DNA of 64,000 nucleotides from JBDRMV01 sp043825615 (GTDB lineage: Bacteria > CG03): contig JBDRRS010000014.1 in NCBI GenBank assembly GCA_043825615.1, forward strand, positions 62,001-126,000, read 5' to 3'. Shown here piece after piece: positions 50,892 to 59,543 of this stretch. The position numbers were made by a program, and so were the translations under genes. The notes under the pieces are model-generated. The model was not told where the DNA came from. It did not search any database and saw only the letters and a list, made by a program, of their open reading frames with translations. Position 1 is the stretch's first letter. Every line of letters starts with the position of its first letter.

Positions 50892-51314
50892 ATGAAATTA
50901 TTAACCAAAGAAACGGATTATGTTGTGAGGGCTGTGCTGAATCTGGCTGTTAATAATAAAAACGGATTTGTCTCTTCAAGAGAGATTGCGGATAAGGAGA
51001 ATATACCTTTTCCGTTTTTAAGAAGGATATTACAGAGATTGATAAAGGAGGGAATTGTTGAATCAAAAGAGGGGATTGGCGGCGGGGTAAAATTACATGC
51101 CCGTCCGGGAGCCGTCCGTATTTCGGATTTGATTAAGATTTTTCAGGGTGATATAAAAATATCGCAGTGTAAGTTCAGGAACCGGCTATGTGAAAACCGG
51201 AGGAAATGTGTTTTAAGAAGAAGGCTGCTGAAAATAGAGGAAAAACTCGCAAGAGAATTTGAAAAGATAACTGTTGAGAGTCTTCTTCGGGACTTGAAAG
51301 GAGGGGCGAGATGA
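50892..51314 (+). CDS. Rrf2-family transcriptional regulator (second copy)
   Basis: 140 residues: MKLLTKETDYVVRAVLNLAV, SSREIADKENIPFPFLRRIL, EGIGGGVKLHARPGA. The cysteine triad C-x5-C-x5-C (QCKFRNRLCENRRKC) suggests an Fe-S-binding sensor of the IscR/NsrR/RsrR kind. No ribosome site precedes the ATG and its -10 box is within 10 nt, indicating a leaderless mRNA. It is coupled to the ferredoxin gene by a 4-nt overlap. Confidence 0.85.
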   Translation: MKLLTKETDYVVRAVLNLAVNNKNGFVSSREIADKENIPFPFLRRILQRLIKEGIVESKEGIGGGVKLHARPGAVRISDLIKIFQGDIKISQCKFRNRLCENRRKCVLRRRLLKIEEKLAREFEKITVESLLRDLKGGAR

Positions 51315-52162
51315 AAAAAGTAAAGAGAAAGGTGATTAAGATAGACGGGGAAAAATGCACGGGCTGCGGGGACTGTATTCCTGACTGCCCGGAAGGGGCT
51401 TTACAGCTTATTGACGGCAAGGCCCGCTTAATCAGCGACCTTTTCTGCGACGGGCTCGGAGCCTGTATAGGCTCCTGTCCTGTTGATGCAATCAGCGTGG
51501 AAGAGCGGGAAGCGGAACCGTATGATGAGAAGAAAGTAATGAAAAATATCGTTAAAGCGGGGAAGAACACGATTACGGCTCACCTGAAGCATCTGAAAGA
51601 ACACAACCAAATGGAATATCTTCATCAGGCAATGGCATATCTCAAAGAGAATAAGCCGGATTTTCCGATAGAGGCGTCGGCGCACGGCGGTCATGGTAAG
51701 CATTCGCATGACGGAGCATGTCCGGGTTCCAAACCCGTGTCATGGGGGGAGAAAAAAGAGCATCGGGTATCAGGCGGCAACCCACAGGCGGGAATTCCGT
51801 CCGAACTGCGTAACTGGCCTGTGCAATTGAGGCTGGTAAACCCTCAAGCGCCTTATTTGAAGAATGCGGAACTTTTAATCAGCGCGGACTGCGTACCATT
51901 TACTTATGCGGGATTTCATCAGGACTTTGTTAAGGACAAGGTCGTGCTGGTCGGATGCCCAAAGCTTGACGACCTGGAGTATTATGTTGAAAAACTGACT
52001 CAAATTTTTAAGACAGCCAACCCCCTGAGCATAACCGTGGCGCGTATGGAGGTTCCCTGCTGCGGAGGTCTGGTAACAGGGGTGCAGGAGGCAATAAAAA
52101 AATCAGGGAAAAAAATTCCTTTCTGTGAGATAACTGTGAGCATAAAAGGGGAGATACTCTGA
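51311..52162 (+). CDS. Ferredoxin-type Fe-S protein with His-rich linker
   Basis: 283 residues. The N-terminal 65 residues form a two-cluster ferredoxin (CTGCGDCIPDCPEGAL and CDGLGACIGSCPVDAI). A histidine-rich linker follows (ASAHGGHGKHSHDGACPG). The C-terminal half (VQLRLVNPQAPYLKNAELLI, DCVPFTYAGFHQDFV, VLVGCPKLDD, ARMEVPCCGGL) matches a conserved, uncharacterised iron-sulfur family often encoded near Rrf2 regulators or hybrid-cluster proteins. Function unknown; likely redox or nitrosative-stress related. Confidence 0.7.
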   Translation: MKKVKRKVIKIDGEKCTGCGDCIPDCPEGALQLIDGKARLISDLFCDGLGACIGSCPVDAISVEEREAEPYDEKKVMKNIVKAGKNTITAHLKHLKEHNQMEYLHQAMAYLKENKPDFPIEASAHGGHGKHSHDGACPGSKPVSWGEKKEHRVSGGNPQAGIPSELRNWPVQLRLVNPQAPYLKNAELLISADCVPFTYAGFHQDFVKDKVVLVGCPKLDDLEYYVEKLTQIFKTANPLSITVARMEVPCCGGLVTGVQEAIKKSGKKIPFCEITVSIKGEIL

Positions 52163-52419
52163 TGCATAAATGTCCGGGTACTGACCCGCGTTTTTTGAAA
52201 GTTGAGATACATAAATGTAAGAATTGCGGCTATATGGCGGAGCTCTTTTCCGATGAAATAAAAGTCAGGTGTCCCGAATGTAAGAAAGAAGTCTACCGGG
52301 AAAACACTCCTTCCTGCATTGACTGGTGTAAGTATGCCAGGGAGTGTATCGGGGAGAGGCGCTGGCAGGAACTAAAGAAGATTATGGATGAGAAACAGGA
52401 AAAAGAACCGCATGAATAA
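52162..52419 (+). CDS. Small zinc-ribbon protein
   Basis: 85 residues. Cysteine pairs HKCKNCGYMAEL and VRCPECKKEVY form a zinc ribbon or rubredoxin-like knuckle, followed by CIDWCKYARECIGERRW. A conserved hypothetical seen beside Fe-S stress operons. It starts on the last base of the ferredoxin gene's stop (TGATG), so it is co-translated. Confidence 0.65.
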   Translation: MHKCPGTDPRFLKVEIHKCKNCGYMAELFSDEIKVRCPECKKEVYRENTPSCIDWCKYARECIGERRWQELKKIMDEKQEKEPHE

Positions 52420-52600
52420 AATTGTAACAATCGACCGTAAAAAATGCATTGCCTGCGGGAAATGCGCGGAGTTGTGTCCTAAAAAGATTCTTTACATTGA
52501 TGAGAAAGAAAATATTTGCAGGGTCACGGACGAGACAAAATGCGATAAACGGAAAGGGTGCGAAGCTGTCTGTCCCGAAGACGCGATAAAAATAAAGTAA
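52412..52600 (+). CDS. Small 4Fe-4S ferredoxin
   Basis: 62 residues from the ATG at 52412, overlapping the previous gene by 8 nt. Motifs CIACGKCAELCPKKIL and a second, wider-spaced set (TKCDKRKGCEAVCPEDAI) indicate one or two 4Fe-4S clusters. Probably an electron carrier for the two preceding proteins. Confidence 0.8.
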   Translation: MNKIVTIDRKKCIACGKCAELCPKKILYIDEKENICRVTDETKCDKRKGCEAVCPEDAIKIK

Positions 52601-52645
52601 GAGTTTCTTTTAACAACCCCTAATATTCCTGAAATCCCTCCTATG

Positions 52646-52675
52646 CAGGGACGCCCCGAGAGGGCGCCTTTGAAA
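52646..52675. other. GC-rich hairpin in the gap before the second TolC gene
   Basis: ACGCCC (52651-52656), a CGAGA loop and GGGCGC form a short stem followed by TTTG. It could be a weak terminator for the ferredoxin operon or a copy of a dispersed palindrome. The T-tract is too short for a confident terminator call. Confidence 0.3.
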
Positions 52676-52710
52676 TGTAACTTTTTTCGGATGCGAAGCG
52701 TCTAAACTGT

Positions 52711-53979
52711 ATGAAACTGAAATTCGGTTTTTTAGGGTTCGTGCTGGTTGCCGCATTTTTCATGGCGCAGGGCAATCTGCCGGCGGAAACGCTGGACTGG
52801 GAAAAAATACTTAAAGAGGCGAATAACAAAAATCCCGCCCTGATTTCAGCGAGGCAGTCGCTGGATATGGCGAAAATTTCCTACAGGAGTTCTTTTACAA
52901 ATTTTTATCCCAGTATATCGGGCAGCGTCGGCTGGGAGAAATCGGGCCCGTCGGGCGGCGGCGGCGATGAGGACTATTACAGGTTCTACGGAAAACTTTC
53001 CGTTCCTTTCGGCGTTTCGGGCTTCAAGGACTCGGAAGAGGTCGGTTCCAGAAGAATAAGATTAAAAATAGAAGAGGCGGAATTGAGGTCTGCCGAGGCA
53101 GGTGTTGTCTATAATCTGAAAATTGCCTTTGCCGGCGCGCTGAGAGCGGAAAAGAATGTTTCTCTGACGGAGGAAATACTCAAGAGGAGAGAAATAAACA
53201 GGGATCTCGTGAAGTTAAAATATGAGGCGGGAAGGGAAGATAAGGGCGCGTATCTGCGGACGGAGGCGGATTATTACCAGTCGCAGTATGAGTACGGGAA
53301 GGCGGTAAGGGATATGAAGACAGCGAAGAAGAATCTCCTGAAGGAAATCGGCAGGGATGATTTCGGCGGCTTTGAAAATATAACGGTCACGGGGTCATTG
53401 ACCGCGGTTTCACTGCCGGCGGCTGTGTCTTTTGACGAATTGATAATGGAATCACCCGAGTATCTGTCGGCGGGTTTTGAGCGCGATTTGGCAGGGCTTA
53501 ATTTTAAGTTTAAAAAAGCGGCTCTGTTCCCCGAGGTCTCCCTGACCGGCAGTTCTTCGGAGAGCGGCAGTTTTTCGGATTCCGCAGGCTCTCAGTGGAG
53601 CGCGGGAGCGGAGATGTCTTATTCTTTTCTTTCGTCGGGGAAAGACATCTATAACAGGCAGCTCGCAAAAATCGGCGCGCATAAGGCGGACGAAAATTTC
53701 AGGGCTGTGCGCCAGCGTCTCCTCTACCGGTATCAGAAAGCGTGGGACGAACTGACGGATGCCGCCGAAGGTCTAAAAGTGAGAAAAAAATACTATGCCG
53801 CTTCCGCCGAAAGAGCCAGAATCGTGCAGGAAAAGTATATCAACGGACTTGTCTCCTACCAGGACTGGGATTCCGTTGAGAAAGAGTTTATAAGCGCGCA
53901 AAAAAGTTTACTGGCGGAGGAATACGGTGTTTTTACGGCATTAGCGGATTGGAAGCGGCTTCTTGCCGAGGGGGAATGA
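52711..53979 (+). CDS. TolC-family outer-membrane efflux protein
   Basis: 422 residues, with a signal peptide (FLGFVLVAAFFMAQGNLPAE). TolC-type helical hairpins: WEKILKEANNKNPALISAR, VSLTEEILKRREINRDLVKL and SAERARIVQEKYINGLVSYQDW. It is the exit channel for the following MacA/MacB-like pump; the stop overlaps the macA start. Confidence 0.85.
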   Translation: MKLKFGFLGFVLVAAFFMAQGNLPAETLDWEKILKEANNKNPALISARQSLDMAKISYRSSFTNFYPSISGSVGWEKSGPSGGGGDEDYYRFYGKLSVPFGVSGFKDSEEVGSRRIRLKIEEAELRSAEAGVVYNLKIAFAGALRAEKNVSLTEEILKRREINRDLVKLKYEAGREDKGAYLRTEADYYQSQYEYGKAVRDMKTAKKNLLKEIGRDDFGGFENITVTGSLTAVSLPAAVSFDELIMESPEYLSAGFERDLAGLNFKFKKAALFPEVSLTGSSSESGSFSDSAGSQWSAGAEMSYSFLSSGKDIYNRQLAKIGAHKADENFRAVRQRLLYRYQKAWDELTDAAEGLKVRKKYYAASAERARIVQEKYINGLVSYQDWDSVEKEFISAQKSLLAEEYGVFTALADWKRLLAEGE

Positions 53980-54905
53980 TGAAGCGTAAATTGTTTCTGT
54001 TGCTTGTGCCGGTTGTGCTGATAATCGGCGGGTTTATATTTTTCAGAAAGGGGAAGAAAGAGCCGGCCCACAGGGATGTGCGGCCCCGCAGGGGAACAAT
54101 TGTCCAGAGCATTTCGGCGAACGGGACGGTGAAGCCGCGGAACCGACTGGAGATAAAGCCGCCTTTTTCCGGCCGTCTGGACCGGGTGCTTGTGAAGGAA
54201 GGGGACACGATAAAAAAAGGGTCAATTCTCGCGTGGATGAGTTCCCAGGACAGGGCAGCCCTGCTTGACGCGGCGCGCGCGAAGGGCGCGGAAGAACTGA
54301 AAAAATGGGAGGACGTTTATAAGCCCACGCCGATTGTTGCGCCGATGTCGGGTTTCATTATAAAGAGAAGTTTTGAATCCGGCCAGACGGTGGGCGCCTC
54401 TGATGCAGTGCTGGTTATGGCGGACAATTTAATCGTTCAGGCGCAGGTTGACGAGACGGATATGGGAAAATTAAATGTCGGGCAGTCGGCAGTGATTGTC
54501 CTTGACGCTTATCCGGAAAACAGTTTTTCGGGAAAAGTCGAACACATCGCTTACGAGTCGCAGGTTGTAAACAACGTGACGATTTACAATGTTGACATCC
54601 TGCCGTCCCGGGAGCTGCAGGTTCTCCGCTCGGGAATGAGTGTGGAGATAGAAATAAAACTTAATGAGAAAAAGAATATCTTAATTTTGGCGGGCAGCGC
54701 AGTGCAGCAGAGGAGAGGAAAGAGTTTTGTTCTTGTAAAGACGCCTTCAGGCTCCGACCGCAGAGAGATAGAGACGGGTATCAGCGACGGGGTGAATATT
54801 GAAATTGTTTCCGGGCTGTCGGAGGATGATACTGTTCTTGTCAGTGCCTCAAGCGGCGAGCGGTCCAACAGACGCCGCGGTTTGCCCGGTATGGGCGGAC
54901 GTTAA
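53976..54905 (+). CDS. MacA-like periplasmic adaptor (HlyD family)
   Basis: 309 residues from the ATG at 53976 (overlapping the TolC stop). An N-terminal membrane anchor (LLLVPVVLIIGGFIFF), a lipoyl/barrel-sandwich half (RGTIVQSISANGTVKPRNRL, LVKEGDTIKKGSILA; PMSGFIIKRSFESGQTVG) and a beta-barrel (LIVQAQVDETDMGKLNVGQ). Links MacB to the TolC channel. The coiled-coil hairpin is unusually short (about residues 88-110). Confidence 0.85.
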   Translation: MMKRKLFLLLVPVVLIIGGFIFFRKGKKEPAHRDVRPRRGTIVQSISANGTVKPRNRLEIKPPFSGRLDRVLVKEGDTIKKGSILAWMSSQDRAALLDAARAKGAEELKKWEDVYKPTPIVAPMSGFIIKRSFESGQTVGASDAVLVMADNLIVQAQVDETDMGKLNVGQSAVIVLDAYPENSFSGKVEHIAYESQVVNNVTIYNVDILPSRELQVLRSGMSVEIEIKLNEKKNILILAGSAVQQRRGKSFVLVKTPSGSDRREIETGISDGVNIEIVSGLSEDDTVLVSASSGERSNRRRGLPGMGGR

Positions 54906-54955
54906 ACGGGGAACGGAAGAAAGTGGTTAGTGGTTAGGGAAGACGGAAGAATTGA

Positions 54956-56911
54956 ATGATAAAACTGGAAAATATCGGCAAGACATACCGTCTCGGTGCA
55001 GTCGGAGTTAATGCTTTAAAGAACGTTTCCCTGAATATCTCGCAGGGCGAATTTGTGGCGATAATGGGCCCGAGCGGTTCCGGCAAGTCAACGCTTCTTC
55101 ATATTCTCGGTCTTCTGGATAAACCGGAGTCCGGCTCTTACGAGTTAATGGGGAGAGAAGTCGCCGCTCTCAGCGCGGATGAACTGGCGATACTCCGGAA
55201 TGAGACATTCGGTTTTGTTTTCCAGATGTTTAACCTTCTGCCGAGGGTTTCCGCTGTTGACAATGTTGCCATTCCTCTTTTATACGCATCAGGGGAGCAT
55301 AATGAAAATTTCAGTTCCCCGGGAGCATTGCTTAAAAGAGTGGGAATGGAAAAAAGGTCGGGACATTTTCCGAATGAACTCTCCGGCGGGGAACAGCAGA
55401 GAGTGGCTGTCGCCAGGGCGCTGGTGAAGAACCCGCAGATAGTCCTGGCGGATGAGCCGACGGGGAATCTTGATTCCGTCGCTGCCGGGGAAATTATGAA
55501 GTTATTGAAAGAATTGAATGATTCCGGCATCGCGGTAATTATGGTCACGCATGAGGAAGAACTGGGGATGCAGGCGAAGAGAGTGCTCCGGGTTTTCGAT
55601 GGGAAGATTGTTTCCGATAAGACGCTCCGCGGCGCAGGCGCATCCGCCGAAAACTCCGCCGTCGCGCCGGTCCTCTGCCGGCACAAGTTGGCAAGTTTTA
55701 CACGGGTCAAAAATTATTTTAAACAGGCTATCCGCGCACTGCTTGCCAGCAAAACAAGGTCTTTTCTTTCCATTCTCGGGGTTCTCATCGGCGTTGCGTC
55801 GGTAATAGCCATGCTTGCGCTCGGAGCCGGAGCCCGGGCGGATGTGCAGGCGCGTATTTCTTCCATGGGCGCAAATTTATTGACCGTCCGCCCCGCCCGG
55901 CACAGAACCGGCGGCGTGTCTTACGCTGCCGGCAGCAGGACGCGTCTTACGGCGGGCGATGCCAGGGATATAGAAAAAATTTCTCAGGCGGAAAATGTAA
56001 GCGCCGTTGTTTCCGGCAGGGGTCAGGCCGTTTACGGCAACAAGAACTGGAGCACCAGTATCAGCGGGGTTGCCCCGCAGTACCAGGATATGAGACAGTC
56101 GTATGCCGCTACGGGCAGGTATTTCACCAGAGCCGAGATGCTCAGCCGTTCGCGGCTTGCCATTCTCGGGAAAACGGTCGTCAGAGAACTTTTTGGCGAC
56201 GAACCCACCCTCGGGAAGACCATAAAAATAAACCGCATAAATTTCAGGGTCATCGGAACGCTTGCCGAAAAAGGGGCTACCGGCTGGAGGGACAGCGACG
56301 ATGAAATAATAATTCCGCTGAATACGGCGATGTACCGCCTGCTCGGGAAAAAGTTTGTTGACTACATTGATGTGGAAGTAAAAGAGGAAAAGGACATACC
56401 TTTGGTGCAGGAAGATATAAAAAATATAATTGCCCGCCGCCACAACATTCCGCAGGGGAAGGAAGATGCGGTGGAGGTCAGGAATATGGCTGAGATTCAG
56501 GAGGCGATTTCCGCCACGGCGAAAACTTTCTCCTGGCTTCTCGGTTCGATTGCCTTTATCAGCATGCTCGTCGGCGGAATAGGAATTATGAACATCATGC
56601 TCGTTTCGGTAACGGAGAGGACAAGAGAAATAGGTTTGAGAAAAGCCGTCGGCGCCAATGACAGGGATATTCTTCTTCAGTTTGTTATCGAGGCGGTAGC
56701 CGTTTGCTTAATCGGAGGGAGCATGGGAATTTTAACGGGTTCGCTCATTTCCGCCGCGCTCGCAAAATTTGCCGGCTGGTCAATGAAAATTTCACCGCAG
56801 AGCGTTCTGCTCGCTTTCTTTTTCTCCGCGGGAATCGGTCTTTTCTTCGGTCTGTGGCCCGCAAAAAAGGCGTCCCGTCTGAACCCGATTGAAGCCCTGA
56901 GATACGAATAG
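54956..56911 (+). CDS. macB: MacB-like ABC exporter (ATPase-permease fusion)
   Basis: 651 residues. Residues 1-225 are the ATPase: Walker A GPSGSGKST, Q-loop VFQMFNLLP, signature LSGGEQQRVAVARAL, Walker B IVLADEPTGNLDS. The rest has an N-terminal membrane helix (about 270), a periplasmic domain (about 300-510) and the three C-terminal helices with the MacB signatures GGIGIMNIMLVSVTERTREIGLRKAVGA and GLWPAKKASRLNPIEALRYE. MacB drives export of peptides, lipids or macrolides through MacA and TolC. Spaced 50 nt after macA, including a GTGGTTAGTGGTTAG tandem word. Confidence 0.92.
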   Translation: MIKLENIGKTYRLGAVGVNALKNVSLNISQGEFVAIMGPSGSGKSTLLHILGLLDKPESGSYELMGREVAALSADELAILRNETFGFVFQMFNLLPRVSAVDNVAIPLLYASGEHNENFSSPGALLKRVGMEKRSGHFPNELSGGEQQRVAVARALVKNPQIVLADEPTGNLDSVAAGEIMKLLKELNDSGIAVIMVTHEEELGMQAKRVLRVFDGKIVSDKTLRGAGASAENSAVAPVLCRHKLASFTRVKNYFKQAIRALLASKTRSFLSILGVLIGVASVIAMLALGAGARADVQARISSMGANLLTVRPARHRTGGVSYAAGSRTRLTAGDARDIEKISQAENVSAVVSGRGQAVYGNKNWSTSISGVAPQYQDMRQSYAATGRYFTRAEMLSRSRLAILGKTVVRELFGDEPTLGKTIKINRINFRVIGTLAEKGATGWRDSDDEIIIPLNTAMYRLLGKKFVDYIDVEVKEEKDIPLVQEDIKNIIARRHNIPQGKEDAVEVRNMAEIQEAISATAKTFSWLLGSIAFISMLVGGIGIMNIMLVSVTERTREIGLRKAVGANDRDILLQFVIEAVAVCLIGGSMGILTGSLISAALAKFAGWSMKISPQSVLLAFFFSAGIGLFFGLWPAKKASRLNPIEALRYE

Positions 56912-56929
56912 TTCTAAATACTACACGGT

Positions 56930-57195
56930 TTTACTCAAAATCTTTTATTGCGGTATCAAACAGCTCGCGGTTTTGCCGGCGGGGACTCTCGCGTAAGAGG
57001 GCTCGCTCTGGGTTCGCTCCGGGCGAGGGCAAAACTCCTCGCTCACACAGCCCCGCCTGCCAAAACCCGCTCGCTGTTTCTCGTCCCATCGGCTCCGTCA
57101 GCGTTTCGTCCGCCGTGGCGGGGCACCATCCGCCGCCTTGCAGTCGTCCGCCTCAGGCGGATCCAGCCTGCCAAAACCCGCTCGCTGAAGATTGT
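56930..57195. repeat. Non-coding block of GC-rich repeats between macB and maf
   Basis: The direct repeat CCAAAACCCGCTCGCTG occurs at 57060-57076 and 57171-57187; both copies extend leftward by GCCTG. Between them lie the words GGCTCCGTCAG and CACCATCCGCC shared with the PorV leader insert near 1470-1495. A nearby stretch (GGCTCGCTCTGGGTTCGCTC) is self-similar. No coding or RNA gene is visible; it looks like an accumulation of dispersed palindromic elements. The gap also lacks a clear promoter for maf. Confidence 0.55.
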
Positions 57196-57227
57196 CTTTA
57201 ACGGTGGTATTAAGTAGAATTTAAAAC

Positions 57228-57809
57228 ATGAAAAACATTATTCTGGCTTCAAAGTCACCCCGCAGAATAGCTCTTTTAAGAAAAATCGGTCTGAAGTTTA
57301 AGGTTGAAGCAAGCAGGTACTCTGAAAATTTAAATCTGAAGTTAAACCCGCGCTTATTGGCAAGAGTTTTATCCGCCGGAAAAGCGGAGGATGTTGCCGC
57401 CCGTCATAAAAACGCAATTATAATAGCGGCGGATACTGTTGTTGTTTCAGGTAAAAAAATTCTTGGGCAGCCGAGGTCAAAAACGGAAGCGAAAAAAATG
57501 CTTAAAATGCTGAGCGGCAGGAGTCATAAGGTCATTACGGGTTTTACGATTATGGATACTGCAACAGGCAGAAAAATATCAGGGGCGGAAGAAACAAAAG
57601 TTTTTTTCAGAAAGTTGTCGGGGGAAGAGATAGAAAGTTATGTAAATTCAGGAGAACCGATGGGCAAAGCGGGCGCTTATGCCGTGCAGGGGCTTGGCGC
57701 GGTGATTGTCAGAAGGATTGAGGGGGATTATTTTAACGTTGTGGGCCTGCCCCTGAATTCCCTGACGGAAGCCCTGAAGAAATTCGGTGTGAGTGTTTTG
57801 CAGGTATGA
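57228..57809 (+). CDS. maf: Maf-family nucleoside triphosphate pyrophosphatase
   Basis: 193 residues. IILASKSPRRIALLRKIGLKF (N-terminal S-x-S-P-R-R), AADTVVVSGKKILGQPRSK and SGEPMGKAGAYAVQGLGA are the Maf signatures. Hydrolyses modified nucleoside triphosphates (dTTP/UTP type) to monophosphates as a housecleaning enzyme. Its stop overlaps the next start (ATGA). Confidence 0.93.
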   Translation: MKNIILASKSPRRIALLRKIGLKFKVEASRYSENLNLKLNPRLLARVLSAGKAEDVAARHKNAIIIAADTVVVSGKKILGQPRSKTEAKKMLKMLSGRSHKVITGFTIMDTATGRKISGAEETKVFFRKLSGEEIESYVNSGEPMGKAGAYAVQGLGAVIVRRIEGDYFNVVGLPLNSLTEALKKFGVSVLQV

Positions 57810-58564
57810 TTGATACCCACGCCCACCTTGCGGACGAAAGATTTGACCCCGACAGGGAGCAGGTTATAGAGAGGGCGGCGTCAGCGGGCCCTGCGGCAAA
57901 AATTGTCTGTGTTTTGTCGGATTTCAAAAAAAGAAATGTTGAAGTTTTTGAAGAACTCCTTGAAAAAGATTTTATTTACGGGGCGGCGGGGATTCATCCC
58001 CACGATGCGAGCCGGGCGGGAGAGAATCAGGATACTTTGAAGGAAATTTTGTCCCACCCGAAGATTGCCGCTCTCGGGGAAATAGGTCTGGATTACCATT
58101 ATATGAATTCGCCGAAGGAAATTCAGATAAAAGTTTTTGAAGAGCAGATGGAAACGGCTGCGGAGAGAAAACTTCCGGTTATTATTCACTGCAGGGACGC
58201 TTTTGCCGACTGTTCCGCCGTGCTCGAAAAAGCGAAGTATAGCAAAGCGGTAATGCACTGTTTTTCAGGCACGGAGGACGAAATGAAGTTTTATCTTGAC
58301 CTCGGCTTTTATATTTCATTTGCCGGGCCTGTTACATTCCCCAAAGCCGTCATGCTGAGAGAACTGGTTAAAAAAGTCCCCGCCGGACGCCTGCTCCTTG
58401 AGACGGACTGTCCATATCTTGCGCCCCAGCCCGTCCGCGGTAAAAGAAACGAACCTGCCTTTATAAAATATGTTTACGAAACCGTTGCGGATGCCAGGGG
58501 CGTTACGGTGAAAGAACTTCAAAAGATCGTCTTAAAAAACAGTAGAACTGTTTTTGGTATTTGA
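57806..58564 (+). CDS. tatD: TatD-family metal-dependent DNase
   Basis: 252 residues, the usual size. Metal-binding DTHAHLADERFD, GIHPHDAS, GEIGLDYHY, IHCRDAF, HCFSGTEDE and ETDCPYLAPQPVRGKRNEP. A 3'-5' deoxyribonuclease or hydrolase of the amidohydrolase superfamily. Co-translated with maf. Confidence 0.93.
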   Translation: MIDTHAHLADERFDPDREQVIERAASAGPAAKIVCVLSDFKKRNVEVFEELLEKDFIYGAAGIHPHDASRAGENQDTLKEILSHPKIAALGEIGLDYHYMNSPKEIQIKVFEEQMETAAERKLPVIIHCRDAFADCSAVLEKAKYSKAVMHCFSGTEDEMKFYLDLGFYISFAGPVTFPKAVMLRELVKKVPAGRLLLETDCPYLAPQPVRGKRNEPAFIKYVYETVADARGVTVKELQKIVLKNSRTVFGI

Positions 58565-58602
58565 CGGACTAGTGTGATATAATTTACAATAATTCAGAAA
58601 TA

Positions 58603-58785
58603 CAAAACTGGTTCTAAAAATCAGTTTTGAAACGATATAGAGAAATTTAGGTGAAAAATTTGTTAAGAAATTGCATTTGTCTGAACGAGCGAAGCGAGAG
58701 AGTTATGCAATTTCATTTTTTTTCGCCGCTAAAAATTTCTTGTCTAGTGAAAAACTGATTTTCAGAATCGCTAATATATCGTTAA
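58603..58785. repeat. Long nested inverted repeat (MITE-like) before the response regulator gene
   Basis: Successive arms pair around one centre: TTCTAAAAATCAGTTTT (58612-58628) with AAAACTGATTTTCAGAA (58751-58767), AGAAATTT (58641-58648) with AAATTTCT (58733-58740), GAAATTGCAT (58667-58676) with ATGCAATTTC (58705-58714). The loop contains GAACGAGCGAAGCGAGAG. CAAAACTG (58603-58610) also pairs locally with CAGTTTTG (58622-58629), so an alternative fold exists. No protein is encoded. Confidence 0.65.
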
Positions 58786-58806
58786 GTTAAAGAAAGAAGG
58801 CGGCAG

Positions 58807-59523
58807 ATGACAGGAAAAACAATTTTAGTCGTTGATGACGAGAAAGAAATCGTAACGCTGATAAAAGAGTTCCTGAAAGTTGAGGGCTACAGGGTAATTG
58901 TCGCGGGTTGCGCCGACGAGGCGTTTTCGCAAATTAAAAAAACGAAACCGGATTTGATTATTCTGGACCTGAAACTGCCGGGTCTTGACGGCAGAGAAGT
59001 GGCAAGGATACTGAAAAGACAAAAAGAAACCGCCGCCATCCCGATAATTATGCTCACCGGAAAATTTATAAAACCCGAGGAGCGCGCTGCGGGTTTTGAA
59101 CTCGGCGCCGACGATTATATGACAAAACCGTTTTACGGGAAGGAACTCATCCTCAGGGTTAAGGCGATTCTTTCTCGAATTGATTACGGAAAAGAGGCGG
59201 AGGAAACGGTCATCGCCTGCGACGGCAATCTCGTAATTGACCTCTCCCGCCACGCTGTTAAAATCCGCGTTAAACCGTGCGGAGATCAGTGGCAGGCGGT
59301 GGTTTTAACGCCGAAGGAGTTTGACATTCTCTATCTGCTTGTAAAAAAAAGAAACAGGGTTCTGAACCGGGATTTTATTCTGAAGAGCGTCTGGGGTTAC
59401 GAGTATTTCGGGACGACAAGAACCGTTGATATGCACATAGCGAATATCAGGCAGAAACTCGGAAATTTCGGCGAAAAAATAGAAACCGTAGGCGGCGTCG
59501 GCTACAAATTTACCGAGGAGTAA
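58807..59523 (+). CDS. PhoB/OmpR-type response regulator
   Basis: 238 residues. Receiver: VVDDEKEIVTLIKEFL, phospho-Asp in LIILDLKLPGLDG (about 54), IIMLTGK, DDYMTKPF. C-terminal winged helix: VVLTPKEFDILYLLVKKRNRVL, FILKSVWGYEYFGTTRTVDMHIANI, and IETVGGVGYKF. No histidine kinase gene is adjacent, so it is an orphan. Its likely target is the next gene, whose promoter has four 11-bp direct repeats. Confidence 0.9.
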   Translation: MTGKTILVVDDEKEIVTLIKEFLKVEGYRVIVAGCADEAFSQIKKTKPDLIILDLKLPGLDGREVARILKRQKETAAIPIIMLTGKFIKPEERAAGFELGADDYMTKPFYGKELILRVKAILSRIDYGKEAEETVIACDGNLVIDLSRHAVKIRVKPCGDQWQAVVLTPKEFDILYLLVKKRNRVLNRDFILKSVWGYEYFGTTRTVDMHIANIRQKLGNFGEKIETVGGVGYKFTEE

Positions 59524-59543
59524 TTAGGAACCGTCCCTGATTT

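Noticed and set aside
52646..52675. Strong intrinsic terminator after the ferredoxin genes
   Set aside because: The stem is only about 5-6 bp with a mismatch and the following T-run is too short; kept only as a weak hairpin.
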